This document shows positions 1-7,724 of a stretch of 58,739 bases of DNA, in pieces; position 1 is the first letter of the stretch, and each line of letters starts with the position of its first letter. Source of the stretch: Bacteroidota bacterium (GTDB lineage Bacteria > Bacteroidota > Ignavibacteria > Palsa-1295); assembly GCA_030706745.1 (NCBI GenBank), contig JAUZNX010000009.1, positions 1 through 58,739 of the forward strand, in the 5' to 3' direction. The position numbers and the translations under genes are program-made. The notes under the pieces are model-generated. The model saw only the letters and a program-made list of their open reading frames with translations, was not told where the DNA came from and searched no databases.

Positions 1-843
1 ATTCTCGCTTTGAATGGCGACCTCCATCGGTTCAATGGGACTTCGTGGAACCGGGAAACGCTCAACGGCCATGCGCCCGGAGCATTGAGTGGAGCTTCAA
101 TCTTCGGGTTCAACGATAATGACTTCTGGATTATTGATGGAAGCATTATGTATCATTGGAATGGCACCGCTGTCATCGAAACTCGTCTTGAAAAAACAGG
201 AGTTTGGAATTACCCACATGACGGAGTAATTCACTCGGCCTGGGGCACCTCCTCAAACGCAATGTTCTTCGTCGGCGATTCGGGCACCATCCTTCACTTC
301 GATGGCACCCACTGGACGAAGATGAGCACGCCGACGAAGGAGAATCTATACGTGATCCGTGGTTCGAGCGATACGGATATTTGGGCTACCGGATATAATC
401 CAAACACTGCTGAGTCAGAAGTGCTGCACTTTGATGGCACAACTTGGACCGAAGATAAGCTTTCCACTTCAGGAACAGCCTATTCCTACGGGATTGGTGA
501 TGTCGTTGAGTTCGATAGCGCGGGGCACAAGGTCTTGGCAGCCGCAGGGTCAACTGTTTTCCGTCGCACCGATGATGGCCCGTGGTGGATGGATGGGACA
601 GTGCCAAATGGCGATCATATCGGTATTGGGTTCGCAGCTCAGTCCCCGAACGATCTATTCGTCGCTGGCGGATGGGGAGTTGTAGCGCATTGGAGTGGTA
701 AGAGTTGGAAGCGATACGACCAGTTTTACGAACCAGACAATCCGGTTTACGGTGCGGGCGGAGCATCGTATCGCGGCAATACATTGTGCATCGTCGGCGT
801 CAAGAACGGCACAAGCTGGGTGCTGCTAGGGCAACGGCAATGA
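1..843 (+). CDS. Repeat protein, beta-propeller-like, 5' end missing
   Basis: The frame is open to the left edge, so this is the C-terminal part of a longer gene (the TTG at 10 is only the first possible start inside the window). Over about 280 residues a unit recurs of the form hydrophobic-x-H/R-F/W-D/N/S-G-T/K-x-W (LHRFNGTSW, MYHWNGT, ILHFDGTHW, VLHFDGTTW, VAHWSGKSW), with intervening stretches such as GSSDTDIWATG. Such alternating W-rich units are typical of secreted beta-propeller proteins with kelch/YVTN-like blades, but I cannot name the exact family. No enzymatic motif is visible and there is no C-terminal sorting domain. It is probably exported, but the N-terminus that would show a signal peptide lies outside the window. 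Confidence 0.7.
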   Translation: MLALNGDLHRFNGTSWNRETLNGHAPGALSGASIFGFNDNDFWIIDGSIMYHWNGTAVIETRLEKTGVWNYPHDGVIHSAWGTSSNAMFFVGDSGTILHFDGTHWTKMSTPTKENLYVIRGSSDTDIWATGYNPNTAESEVLHFDGTTWTEDKLSTSGTAYSYGIGDVVEFDSAGHKVLAAAGSTVFRRTDDGPWWMDGTVPNGDHIGIGFAAQSPNDLFVAGGWGVVAHWSGKSWKRYDQFYEPDNPVYGAGGASYRGNTLCIVGVKNGTSWVLLGQRQ

Positions 844-1156
844 GCGGGCATCAGAGCGCCTTGACACATTTTATTAGAATTCATCGAAAAATTGCGATGC
901 CGCGGGTGTCGAACCTTGTTATATAGGGTGAAGGTGTGTCTCTTCTTTCAATGACGAATTACGAATTCCGTATGCTTTCGGCATGTTTGCGAAACGAAAA
1001 CTGTGGCTATCTAAGAGACACCGCGACCGCTTCATGAAAAACAAACAAAAAGAATAATCATAATTATTGGTGCTGTCTGAGAGACATAGAGTTGACGAGT
1101 AAGAATGTTGGAGAGATGCCAAGGGCGTCAGTTGCCGGGGAGAACAGGAGAGCCGA
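844..1156. other. Intergenic region between convergent genes
   Basis: This 313-base stretch contains no convincing gene. The one reading frame in it (minus strand, 67 codons) has no recognisable domain. A 9-base inverted repeat GTGTCTCTT (936-944) and AAGAGACAC (1013-1021) encloses 68 bases, and an AT-rich hairpin AATAAT-CATA-ATTATT lies near 1053-1068. Neither is followed by a T run, so I do not call a terminator. Confidence 0.4.
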
Positions 1157-1558
1157 CTACTTCCAGCTAAAACGGAAGGTAACGCTGGTGCCGTCGCGGG
1201 AGGATTCGATTTGGGAGTCGTTCGAAAGGGCTTTCAGGAGGTAGACTCCCCTGCCACCGGGGCGATGCAGAAAAGCGGTCTGGGTTGGGTCGGGTACAAG
1301 TTCAGGCGCGAACCCATTGCCACGATCGCGCACAGTGAAGGCGATCTCGCCATCGCCGACGCGGCACTCGAGCTTAACTTTGTGCGTGCGGCACTCCTGA
1401 CAGCCGTGCCGGATCGCATTGGTGACACATTCGGAAAGCGCCAGGAGCACGTTGTGCTGAAGGTCCGGTGGTACGCAGGCCTGATCGAGCTGGCGGCGGG
1501 TCCAGTCATGGACCTGCTCCAGTTCATCGAGTGTGCCGGGTATCAGGAGGTGCTCCAC
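1157..1558 (-). CDS. Anti-sigma regulatory factor, RsbW-type Ser/Thr kinase ATPase
   Basis: A 133-residue single-domain GHKL ATPase (HATPase_c_2). The N box is ALSECVTNAIRHG (around Asn47), the G1 box is VRDRGNGF (around residues 76-83), and the G2 loop is GGRGVYLL (101-108). In the RsbW/SpoIIAB family these bind ATP and phosphorylate an anti-anti-sigma partner, and the protein in turn sequesters a sigma factor. No sigma factor or STAS-domain partner is visible nearby, so targets must be elsewhere. The start is GTG at 1558: reading upstream in frame I reach a stop with no better start. It lies 31 bases downstream of an unknown 117-residue gene on the same strand and is probably co-transcribed with it. 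Confidence 0.85.
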   Translation of the reverse strand: MEHLLIPGTLDELEQVHDWTRRQLDQACVPPDLQHNVLLALSECVTNAIRHGCQECRTHKVKLECRVGDGEIAFTVRDRGNGFAPELVPDPTQTAFLHRPGGRGVYLLKALSNDSQIESSRDGTSVTFRFSWK

Positions 1559-1589
1559 GTGCGGAGTGATTAATTGGAAACGGTGTATA

Positions 1590-1943
1590 TCATGCCATTT
1601 GGCTGTGCTTGATCATCGACAGGTCGTGACTGAGATCCAGAATGCTCGACATTGCCGCGGGCGTAAGATCGGTGTACCTGCCAGCAGAGGAAAACCCATT
1701 ACTGGCGGCGAGAACGATCAAGCTCCGAATTTTCTCTACGGTCTCGGCGAAGGTTTGTTGCATTCGTCCAAATCCCTCGGATTGCGGCCCAGCTTGCCGC
1801 ATGACACCGAGGAGCCGATCGGCAAAATCGGCGTGAAACAGCAAATCGAAAGTCTGTCCGGGGTCGCTGGCCAGAACTTCCAGCAGCTCACGGACAACGC
1901 CAGGATTTTTCAGGCGGGAGTCCCATTCAGATCGCCACTCCAT
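1590..1943 (-). CDS. Conserved-looking hypothetical protein, 117 aa
   Basis: I do not recognise this protein. It is predicted to be soluble and mostly helical, with acidic and hydrophobic heptad-like runs (RELLEVLASD, MQQTFAETVEKIRSL, SSILDLSHDLSMI) and no signal peptide or membrane segment. It is placed 31 bases upstream of the RsbW-like kinase gene on the same strand, which suggests one transcript and possibly a role in the same signalling switch, but nothing in its sequence shows STAS or sigma-factor features. A longer open frame on the opposite strand (1533-2201) is read as a shadow because it covers the RsbW-like gene start and has no domain. Confidence 0.5.
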   Translation of the reverse strand: MEWRSEWDSRLKNPGVVRELLEVLASDPGQTFDLLFHADFADRLLGVMRQAGPQSEGFGRMQQTFAETVEKIRSLIVLAASNGFSSAGRYTDLTPAAMSSILDLSHDLSMIKHSQMA

Positions 1944-2136
1944 GGTTTACAAAGAGATAAAGGCTGGATAATCTGGAAAGAACAGGTACGAAGTAGTTTT
2001 GCACCGAAAAGACGCACACATATTCCTCTTACCTTGGCTCGTCTTTCAGGGTTATTGGGGCTGCCTGTTTGCATGGTGGGTGCGTTGCACCGTTGCCGTG
2101 CTGACAGGCAGCCCATAGCCGTTTACGAGGCCCAAC

Positions 2137-2757
2137 TCAGGCAGCCACTTCCACGGGAGCTTCCTGATGGGTCGTCTCAGCCACATGGGCACCACCATTA
2201 ATGCTGGCAGCGGCTTCCATGAAGCCGAGAAGTTCATTGTGATAGCGCTCCCAAAGTCGATCGTCCATATCAGGCGCGAGCGGCCGAAGCGTCTCGGCAG
2301 TCACGGGTTTCGCGTTGACGATGGCTTCGAGTTGCTTGTTGTTGAAGAGCGCGAACGGCTTGATTCGCTCATCCTTGGCTCGCGCGTTTCGCCATTTGCG
2401 GACTGCCTCGAAAAGTGGCTTGTCACCTTCGGCAATCAGCGGGACGTAGTCTTCGCGTGGAGTCTTCTCCCGAGGTTCGCGCATCGGTGGGCGATCGTCG
2501 CCGCGCCGCTCTGGGCGGACGTCTCGGCCATGATTGGTCGCGCCACGCGGGGCGTCGCGACGATCGCGATCACCACCAGTGGGGCGGTTCTCGTTCATTC
2601 GAATCTCGTAGCCCAGGAATACATTCCAGACACCGCCCTCAGGGCTTTGCTCGTAGGTGGTGCTCCAATGCCGAACGATCTTGCCAGTGAGGAAATCGTT
2701 GAGCGTTTGCTCATCGGCGGAGGATTGAATGCGAAAAGTCTTGATCTTTACGTCCAT
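2137..2757 (-). CDS. HRDC-domain protein resembling DGR accessory proteins
   Basis: 206 residues from ATG 2757. The reading frame is open further upstream to 2850, but those residues are encoded by a simple repeat and look non-coding. The N-terminal part (about 1-55: MDVKIKTFRI, TLNDFLTGKIVRHW, VWNVFLGYEIR) has the form I recall for stand-alone HRDC accessory proteins of diversity-generating retroelements and some other reverse-transcriptase loci. A disordered Arg/Asp/Gly/Pro-rich linker follows (about 57-105). An HRDC domain comes next (about 112-150), with PLFEAVRKWRNARAKDE and KPFALFNNKQLEAIV. HRDC domains bind nucleic acid in RecQ and RNase D. No reverse transcriptase, template repeat or variable repeat is seen in this window, so its role here is open. 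Confidence 0.7.
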   Translation of the reverse strand: MDVKIKTFRIQSSADEQTLNDFLTGKIVRHWSTTYEQSPEGGVWNVFLGYEIRMNENRPTGGDRDRRDAPRGATNHGRDVRPERRGDDRPPMREPREKTPREDYVPLIAEGDKPLFEAVRKWRNARAKDERIKPFALFNNKQLEAIVNAKPVTAETLRPLAPDMDDRLWERYHNELLGFMEAAASINGGAHVAETTHQEAPVEVAA

Positions 2758-2829
2758 TGTGGTTTGGTAAAAAGTAACGAGAGATGAGTAACGAGTAATC
2801 TCCAAGGAAGTGCCCGCCTTCCATGAGGA

Positions 2830-2850
2830 ATGACAAATGACGGATGACAA
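2830..2850. repeat. Short tandem repeat (ATGACAA)x3
   Basis: Three 7-base units (ATGACAA, ATGACGG, ATGACAA) upstream of the HRDC gene. The last unit plus AT forms ATGACAAAT (2844-2852), which has an inverted match ATTTGTCAT at 2896-2904, overlapping the stop codon of the rhomboid gene. A similar 7-base repeat sits between nuoJ and nuoK (37439-37466), so this is likely a dispersed simple-repeat type of the genome. Confidence 0.6.
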
Positions 2851-2900
2851 ATAGAATTCGAATCAGGACAAAATGCCGTAGCGATATCGTACTCAATTTG

Positions 2901-3578
2901 TCATCTCATTCCGAGCCGATGCATGGTGCCCTGTTTAGCTTCGTGCCGACGGAAGACGAAGGTGAGTATGACCCCCGTGAAAAACCCACCCACATGTGCC
3001 ATGTACGCAATCCCGCCCTGTGCGGTCGCGGCATGATGGTAGGTCGAGGTCCAGCCCGAGAGCAATTGCGTCGCGATCCAAAGCCCCAGGACGAACCATG
3101 CGCTCATGGTCATCGTGAATGGAAAAAAGATGAGGACGCGAATGCGGTTGCGGGGATAGAGTATCAAGTACGCCGCCAACACGCCAGCAATTGCGCCAGA
3201 AGCGCCAATGTTCGGAACGGTGGAATCCGGTATCGCCAGCGCCTGCGCGAGCATAGCGGCAACCCCGCACAGCATGTAAAAGAGGAAGAACTTGACCTTG
3301 CCGAGATTATCCTCGACGTTATCTCCGAAAATATACAGATAGAGCATATTCCCGAAAATATGCGCGAACCCGCCATGCAGGAACATCGAGGAAAACAAAT
3401 TGAAGATTGGCTGCTGGCCATGAAAGAACGCTGCGGGAATCAGCGAATAGTGGATCAGAAATGCCTCGCCGCGTGAGACTTCGAGCAGAAATACGAGGAT
3501 GTTGGCGGCGATAAGTAAGAGAGTGACGATCGGGAACGCCATGCGCTCCGGATTATCATCGCCGATGGGAAGGAGCAT
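2901..3578 (-). CDS. Rhomboid family intramembrane serine protease
   Basis: 225 residues with about six membrane helices. It carries the rhomboid signatures: the L1-loop segment FLHGGFAHIFGNMLYLYIFG (67-86, with His73 and Asn77), the catalytic serine in GASG (125-128, Ser127), and the catalytic histidine in AHVGGFF (His195). Rhomboids cleave transmembrane segments of substrate proteins within the inner membrane. The short N-terminus before the first helix (about 15 residues) and the overall size are usual for the bacterial class. Upstream on the same strand lies a tRNA-Val gene, and downstream the HRDC gene. The natural substrate cannot be inferred from context. Confidence 0.93.
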   Translation of the reverse strand: MLLPIGDDNPERMAFPIVTLLLIAANILVFLLEVSRGEAFLIHYSLIPAAFFHGQQPIFNLFSSMFLHGGFAHIFGNMLYLYIFGDNVEDNLGKVKFFLFYMLCGVAAMLAQALAIPDSTVPNIGASGAIAGVLAAYLILYPRNRIRVLIFFPFTMTMSAWFVLGLWIATQLLSGWTSTYHHAATAQGGIAYMAHVGGFFTGVILTFVFRRHEAKQGTMHRLGMR

Positions 3579-3612
3579 CTCAGGTAAAGCTGAGGGATGA
3601 ACGGAAAGAAAG

Positions 3613-3687
3613 TGGGCATTATAGGATTTGAACCTATGACCTCTCGCGTGTGAGGCGAACGCTCTGAACCAGCTGAGCTAAATGCCC
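3613..3687 (-). tRNA. tRNA-Val (anticodon CAC)
   Basis: The minus strand folds as a standard cloverleaf. The acceptor stem is GGGCATT/AATGCCC, the D arm is GCTC-AGCTGGTTCA-GAGC, the anticodon arm is TTCGC-CTCACAC-GCGAG with anticodon CAC (reads GUG, valine), and the T arm is ATAGG-TTCAAAT-CCTAT. The discriminator base is A. The CCA end is not encoded: the sequence continues with CT. Confidence 0.95.
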
Positions 3688-3911
3688 GATTGTGGGGCCA
3701 CTAACCCTCGGTGCGACAAGTGCGGTTCCGGCTATTCCAGCGGTTCGTTGGGCCATTGGACAGACAAATCTTTCTGATTTATCGCTCATCCTGCCAGCCA
3801 TTTCCATTCGAAGCGTTGAATTTAGGCCATTGCCAAAAGCGCATTGCTTTCCGTTACCACCATTTCACGAACATCACCATGGTTTTCTGCTCTTAGTCCT
3901 ACGCATAGCAA

Positions 3912-4712
3912 ATGATCGCCCGAATGACTGAGATGAATATGACTAAGGAGCCAATGACAGATCTCGAAATGACCAAACGACTGAGAACAACTCTTGCAGA
4001 ATGGACGAAGGCCCGCATCGGCTTGACCGGAGCGCTGCTGCTGATGACCATTGCATTAGTTTCGCCCGTCGGATTAGATTCCTTCGGTTCGAATCCCTCG
4101 GCAGCGAATTCGCTCATCACTCGAAGCATGGCTCACGCGGCGGTGCCGGTTTCGCTCCCAGCTGCTCGGGCCGCGGCCCCCATTACGGATGCTTTCGGAA
4201 TTCGCATTACAACCGAACGAAATTCTCCGGTGGATAACGCGAGCATTTCGAAAAATCCCGAAGTGAACCTGACTCCTGAGCAAGCTTCTGTTGTCAAGGC
4301 ATTTGGCGCGTATCTCGCCTCGCGCGGCGAGTGGGCCATCGTGACCAGCGGCAAGCGGACCAGCGAGGGGCAGCTTGCGCTGATTAAAGAGCGCATTGCA
4401 GAAAAGGGTGCTACTCGAAAATTTCCGCAGCTTGAAGAAGCGAGCGTGCTCGATACGAAAATCTGGCTCAAGGCATGGCATTGGCTCACCGCACGGCGAG
4501 TTCCGATCAATGCGCCAGCTCCGGTGCCCGGTGCGAATGTCCGTACGTCCATGCACCTTAAGGGACTTGCGATCGACTTCATTTCGGATGATCTCAGCCA
4601 CTTGCGTACGCTGCTCGCGAATTTTTCGCGATCGAGCTTCGCCCGCAACGCGGATTTGCAGATCGTCGGCATCGTCCGCGAACCCGGCTGCGTGCATATC
4701 AATTTGGGATAG
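3912..4712 (+). CDS. M15-type peptidase-like membrane-anchored protein
   Basis: 266 residues. One hydrophobic segment (about 36-53, IGLTGALLLMTIALVSPVG) gives an N-in membrane anchor or uncleaved signal. The C-terminal half has the metal-site spacing of the M15/VanY (DD-peptidase) fold: S-x-H-x-x-G-x-A-x-D in SMHLKGLAIDF and a terminal VHINLG that can supply the second histidine. R-T-S-x-x-Q (KRTSEGQLALIKERI) also fits that fold. The family trims peptidoglycan peptides in the periplasm. The tryptophan usually preceding the last histidine is replaced by Val, and overall similarity is weak, so enzymatic activity is an inference. Several in-frame ATGs near the start (3912, 3924, 3933, 3939) leave the exact N-terminus open. 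Confidence 0.6.
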   Translation: MIARMTEMNMTKEPMTDLEMTKRLRTTLAEWTKARIGLTGALLLMTIALVSPVGLDSFGSNPSAANSLITRSMAHAAVPVSLPAARAAAPITDAFGIRITTERNSPVDNASISKNPEVNLTPEQASVVKAFGAYLASRGEWAIVTSGKRTSEGQLALIKERIAEKGATRKFPQLEEASVLDTKIWLKAWHWLTARRVPINAPAPVPGANVRTSMHLKGLAIDFISDDLSHLRTLLANFSRSSFARNADLQIVGIVREPGCVHINLG

Positions 4713-4734
4713 TGCTTCGCTTCCATTGATTCCG

Positions 4735-4742
4735 TATATTTG
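4735..4742 (+). promoter_or_regulatory. Bacteroidetes-type -7 element TATATTTG
   Basis: Exact match to TAnnTTTG, 5 bases before the ATG at 4748. No TTG at the expected 19-21 base distance upstream is obvious. If used, the transcript would start at or next to the ATG. Confidence 0.45.
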
Positions 4743-4747
4743 CGGCA

Positions 4748-5245
4748 ATGGAGACGACCATTACGCTTGCTGCGAATGCTGCAATTGCTCTATCTTTCAT
4801 TGTAGCGTTGGTCTTTGGACTTGCGCAAGTCCGTGCCGCGGCACGAGATCGACGTGAACGACTGACGCTCGAAACGATCAGGAATTTCCAGACGAGAGAG
4901 TTCGCTGAGCTGCTGCAGTCATTCAGCCGGGGTACGATGTACTCGACTCGCGATGACTTCTACGCGCTCCCGTCCGCCGAACAGGTACTTTTCATCCAGC
5001 TCTCTCAGGAAATGGAGTCTCTCGGAATTCTCGTGGCCGAAGGGCTGATCGATCTCGACTTGGTTGATAAGACCTTGGGCTCCTTCGTCTCAACTGCGTG
5101 GGAAAAATCTCGTCCTGCGATCCTCGATATGCGCGAGAAGAATCCGGATCCTTATCTTGCCGAATACTTCCAATGGCTGGCCGAGCGCATCGATACCCGG
5201 ATGCGCGAAAATCCCCGGCCGCCGTACTTCGAGAATCACGCATGA
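4748..5245 (+). CDS. DUF4760-like membrane protein
   Basis: 165 residues. It begins with a single membrane helix (about 5-30, AANAAIALSFIVALVFGLAQ) followed by a basic stretch (RAAARDRRERL) and a helical cytoplasmic domain with TLETIRNFQTREF and LSQEMESLGILVAEG. This arrangement matches DUF4760 proteins, whose biochemical function is unknown. Its stop overlaps the start of the TPR gene by four bases (ATGA at 5242-5245), so the two are translationally coupled and likely act together. A -7 element immediately upstream suggests this is the first gene of the pair. Confidence 0.75.
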   Translation: METTITLAANAAIALSFIVALVFGLAQVRAAARDRRERLTLETIRNFQTREFAELLQSFSRGTMYSTRDDFYALPSAEQVLFIQLSQEMESLGILVAEGLIDLDLVDKTLGSFVSTAWEKSRPAILDMREKNPDPYLAEYFQWLAERIDTRMRENPRPPYFENHA

Positions 5246-6921
5246 TCCCGCTTCGTCTTGCACGGGAAGTAACCTATCAGCTCGAACGAGCTGGCGAGCA
5301 TGAACGGCTGGCATCTGTGTTCGCGAACATCCCGGTATTTCTCCGCCTCTATCGAAGCGAGGCCCGATCTGACTTGCTGTCGTCAATCCGTACCGTTCAC
5401 GAGCATGGCACCGATATCGAGGAGCTTTATCGCACGCGTCTCGCCGCACTTAAAGCTCTGAATCCTCGAGCATGGGCAGATGCAGTGCCCGATGTGAGTC
5501 TCCTGTTCGATGATCGTGCGAATTGGACCTTCAGTCAGCAATTGACTGTCGAGTTGCTCTCATGGGCAACGGCGCATGGTTCACCCCGCCAGTTGCAAAA
5601 CGCCCACCTTCGAATGGGGATAACGCATTGGCGGATCGGACAGAACGACGAAGCTCTCGCGGAATATTCGATTTCCCTGGATTTGGCCAGGCAAAACGGT
5701 GACAAGGCGGGTGTCTCTGCAACAGAAAGTAATATAGGTATGCTGCTATGGAATCAAGGAGAATATCGCAGGGCGATGGAATGTTTCCGCGAGCAACTCA
5801 AAGTCAAGGAAGAGCTGAATGATCGTCTAGGTGTCTCGAGAACATATTCACGGATGGGACATATCCATGTCTTACTCGGTGAGCACGACAAGGCGATCGA
5901 GTGCTACAATCAGTCACTCGCAATATCCCGGTCCTGCAACGATCGACTCGAAGAAGCATTTGCGCGAGGGAATATCGGTGCTGCATTGGTCTTTGTTGGC
6001 CAATATGACGAGGCGCTGCCGTATCTCGAACGACAATATGAAATAGCTTCGGGACTTGGTGCGCGCGAGACGATGTCCAAGGCGCTCTTCAACGCTGGCA
6101 CCGTATACTACCGAAAAGGCGATCATGCACGTGCGATGTCTGCATTCGAACAACATTTGAATATGGCACGGGTGATCGGGGATAGGAGAGCGGAGGCCCT
6201 TGCACTTGGTAATATCGGGGATATCTATTTCGAAAAAGGTCAGTATGCTCGCGCCGCTCAGTTCTTCCGTGATAAGTTAGCGATCTCTCAACCGCTTGGC
6301 GATAAGCGAGGGATTGCGTTAGCACAGGCTGATCTCGGTCGGATCCATCTTCGACTTGGAGAGTATGAAGAAGCATTTGCGCTGCTCCAGGAGGGCGAGA
6401 AGGGACACAGAGCAATTGAAAGCCATGAATTGGTCACTGAATGGCTCTGTGAGATTGGTGCCATTTATCTCGAGGTGCTGCATCTTAACGATTGCCCAAA
6501 CTGGTTGAATCAGCATCTCGCAGACCTCAACGAAACATCAGTAAGTTGGCGCGACGCCGTTCTCCATGCGGCCCGAACAGTTGCAGAAGAGGCGCTTGCA
6601 ATTGGCAACACCAATTCCAATCCGGCGAAGCGCTTTACTGCAACGCTTATTCTTGCCCGTACTCAGGCCGCTCAGGGCGAGGCAACCTTAGCATTGAATA
6701 CCCTCGAGACTATGCTGCAGCACGAAGGAGACGACGAGCGTATTGCCAGTCTTCACTATTGGCTTTGGAAGCTCCGTGGCGCTGAAGAGGAAGTCCACCA
6801 AATAGCAGCTCTTACGGGCTATGAGGCACTCTATTCTCGCATTCCAAAATTCGAATTGCGAAAGAGGATCGCCGAGTTGAAGGGAGAACCGATTCCGATG
6901 AGTGCCGATGAGGTGAACTAG
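5242..6921 (+). CDS. Tetratricopeptide repeat protein
   Basis: 559 residues from the ATG at 5242, which overlaps the DUF4760 stop. A longer frame upstream exists, but it would overlap the neighbour by over 140 bases. From about residue 115 to 410 there are roughly eight TPR units of the NPR/LGN style, each about 40 residues with a G-x-x-Y/H-x-x-x-G-x-Y/H-x-x-A pattern, for example LGNIGDIYFEKGQYARAAQF. No signal peptide, enzyme domain or DNA-binding domain is seen, so it is probably a cytoplasmic scaffold at the membrane through its DUF4760 partner. Its stop codon interlocks with that of the convergent lipoprotein gene: both use the palindrome CTAG at 6918-6921. Confidence 0.88.
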   Translation: MIPLRLAREVTYQLERAGEHERLASVFANIPVFLRLYRSEARSDLLSSIRTVHEHGTDIEELYRTRLAALKALNPRAWADAVPDVSLLFDDRANWTFSQQLTVELLSWATAHGSPRQLQNAHLRMGITHWRIGQNDEALAEYSISLDLARQNGDKAGVSATESNIGMLLWNQGEYRRAMECFREQLKVKEELNDRLGVSRTYSRMGHIHVLLGEHDKAIECYNQSLAISRSCNDRLEEAFARGNIGAALVFVGQYDEALPYLERQYEIASGLGARETMSKALFNAGTVYYRKGDHARAMSAFEQHLNMARVIGDRRAEALALGNIGDIYFEKGQYARAAQFFRDKLAISQPLGDKRGIALAQADLGRIHLRLGEYEEAFALLQEGEKGHRAIESHELVTEWLCEIGAIYLEVLHLNDCPNWLNQHLADLNETSVSWRDAVLHAARTVAEEALAIGNTNSNPAKRFTATLILARTQAAQGEATLALNTLETMLQHEGDDERIASLHYWLWKLRGAEEEVHQIAALTGYEALYSRIPKFELRKRIAELKGEPIPMSADEVN

Positions 6922-7628
6922 TTGAGCACGAATTTCAGCATGTTCGAAACCGGGCCCGCGCCGGCCGCAACTCGGAGGGACTGTCCCGAAATCGTCGTAT
7001 CGTATTCGTAACAGCCAAGCGATTTGTACCCCGTAATATCCACCCGTCCAATGACATAGATGGTATCGCCATGGTTGAACCCTTGTCCTAGTAAAATGCT
7101 GTCGTCAAGTACGGATCGGAGCTGATCGTAGGGCTTAGGGATGCTTACGTGAGTTGTCGACGACGCGACTGCACTAGAACTCTTGCTAAAGTAGCAAAAA
7201 GGAAGCGAGATCTCGGTCACTCCTGATGCCACACCCGTGATCGTTGTCGTATGTGCAGATGCATCGTGCGTTGCGTCGCTCAGTGTGACAGTGCCGGACT
7301 GCGAAGGAAATAGGTCTGTGGTATCGGCTGATCCATCGCCAGCCGTGCCGCTTTTCCAGAATGCATAGCCTGCTTTGACATAATCGATTACCTTGTTTCC
7401 CGCGGGGATGCTATCGATACGCCACTCACCGAGCGCGTTCGTCGTCGCAGTCAGCGCCGTACCTTCGACGGAAACAGAGACTCCGCTCAGGTCGCTGGCA
7501 AGAGAGCGATTATTGTCAAAGAGTCGAACGTGACCTGCCACAATGCCAGACTGTGGAGCGGTGACAGAATGACAGCCACCGAGGATGGACACAACGATAA
7601 TGAGAGAGACTATACTATCCGTTTTCAT
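6918..7628 (-). CDS. Lipoprotein with carboxypeptidase-regulatory-like domain
   Basis: 236 residues from the ATG at 7628, which gives a proper lipoprotein signal (MKTDSIVSLIIVVSILGGC, lipobox LGGC); an upstream in-frame ATG at 7667 would bury it. After the cysteine comes a beta-sandwich segment, GIVAGHVRLFDNNRSLASDL followed by TTNALGEWRIDSIPAG, the pattern of CarboxypepD_reg-like/SpaA-like domains that are common in Bacteroidota surface proteins. The rest is beta-rich, Ser/Thr-rich and unrecognised. It is likely anchored in the outer or inner membrane facing the periplasm or surface. It is downstream of mfd on the chromosome but convergent with the TPR gene. Confidence 0.75.
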   Translation of the reverse strand: MKTDSIVSLIIVVSILGGCHSVTAPQSGIVAGHVRLFDNNRSLASDLSGVSVSVEGTALTATTNALGEWRIDSIPAGNKVIDYVKAGYAFWKSGTAGDGSADTTDLFPSQSGTVTLSDATHDASAHTTTITGVASGVTEISLPFCYFSKSSSAVASSTTHVSIPKPYDQLRSVLDDSILLGQGFNHGDTIYVIGRVDITGYKSLGCYEYDTTISGQSLRVAAGAGPVSNMLKFVLN

Positions 7629-7724
7629 AGGATCTTGGGAGAAAGATAGAGTCGGTGATTCAAACACTCCTCTATTGCGAAAGAATTGCCATAAAGAAAA
7701 ACATTCTGCCCGAATCCTTATTCT

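Noticed and set aside
1533-2201. Open frame of 222 codons on the plus strand
   Set aside because: Overlaps the starts of the RsbW-like and 117-residue genes and the end of the HRDC gene; no recognisable domain.
2758-2850. N-terminal extension of the HRDC gene
   Set aside because: The sequence is a simple repeat, and the family start matches the ATG at 2757.
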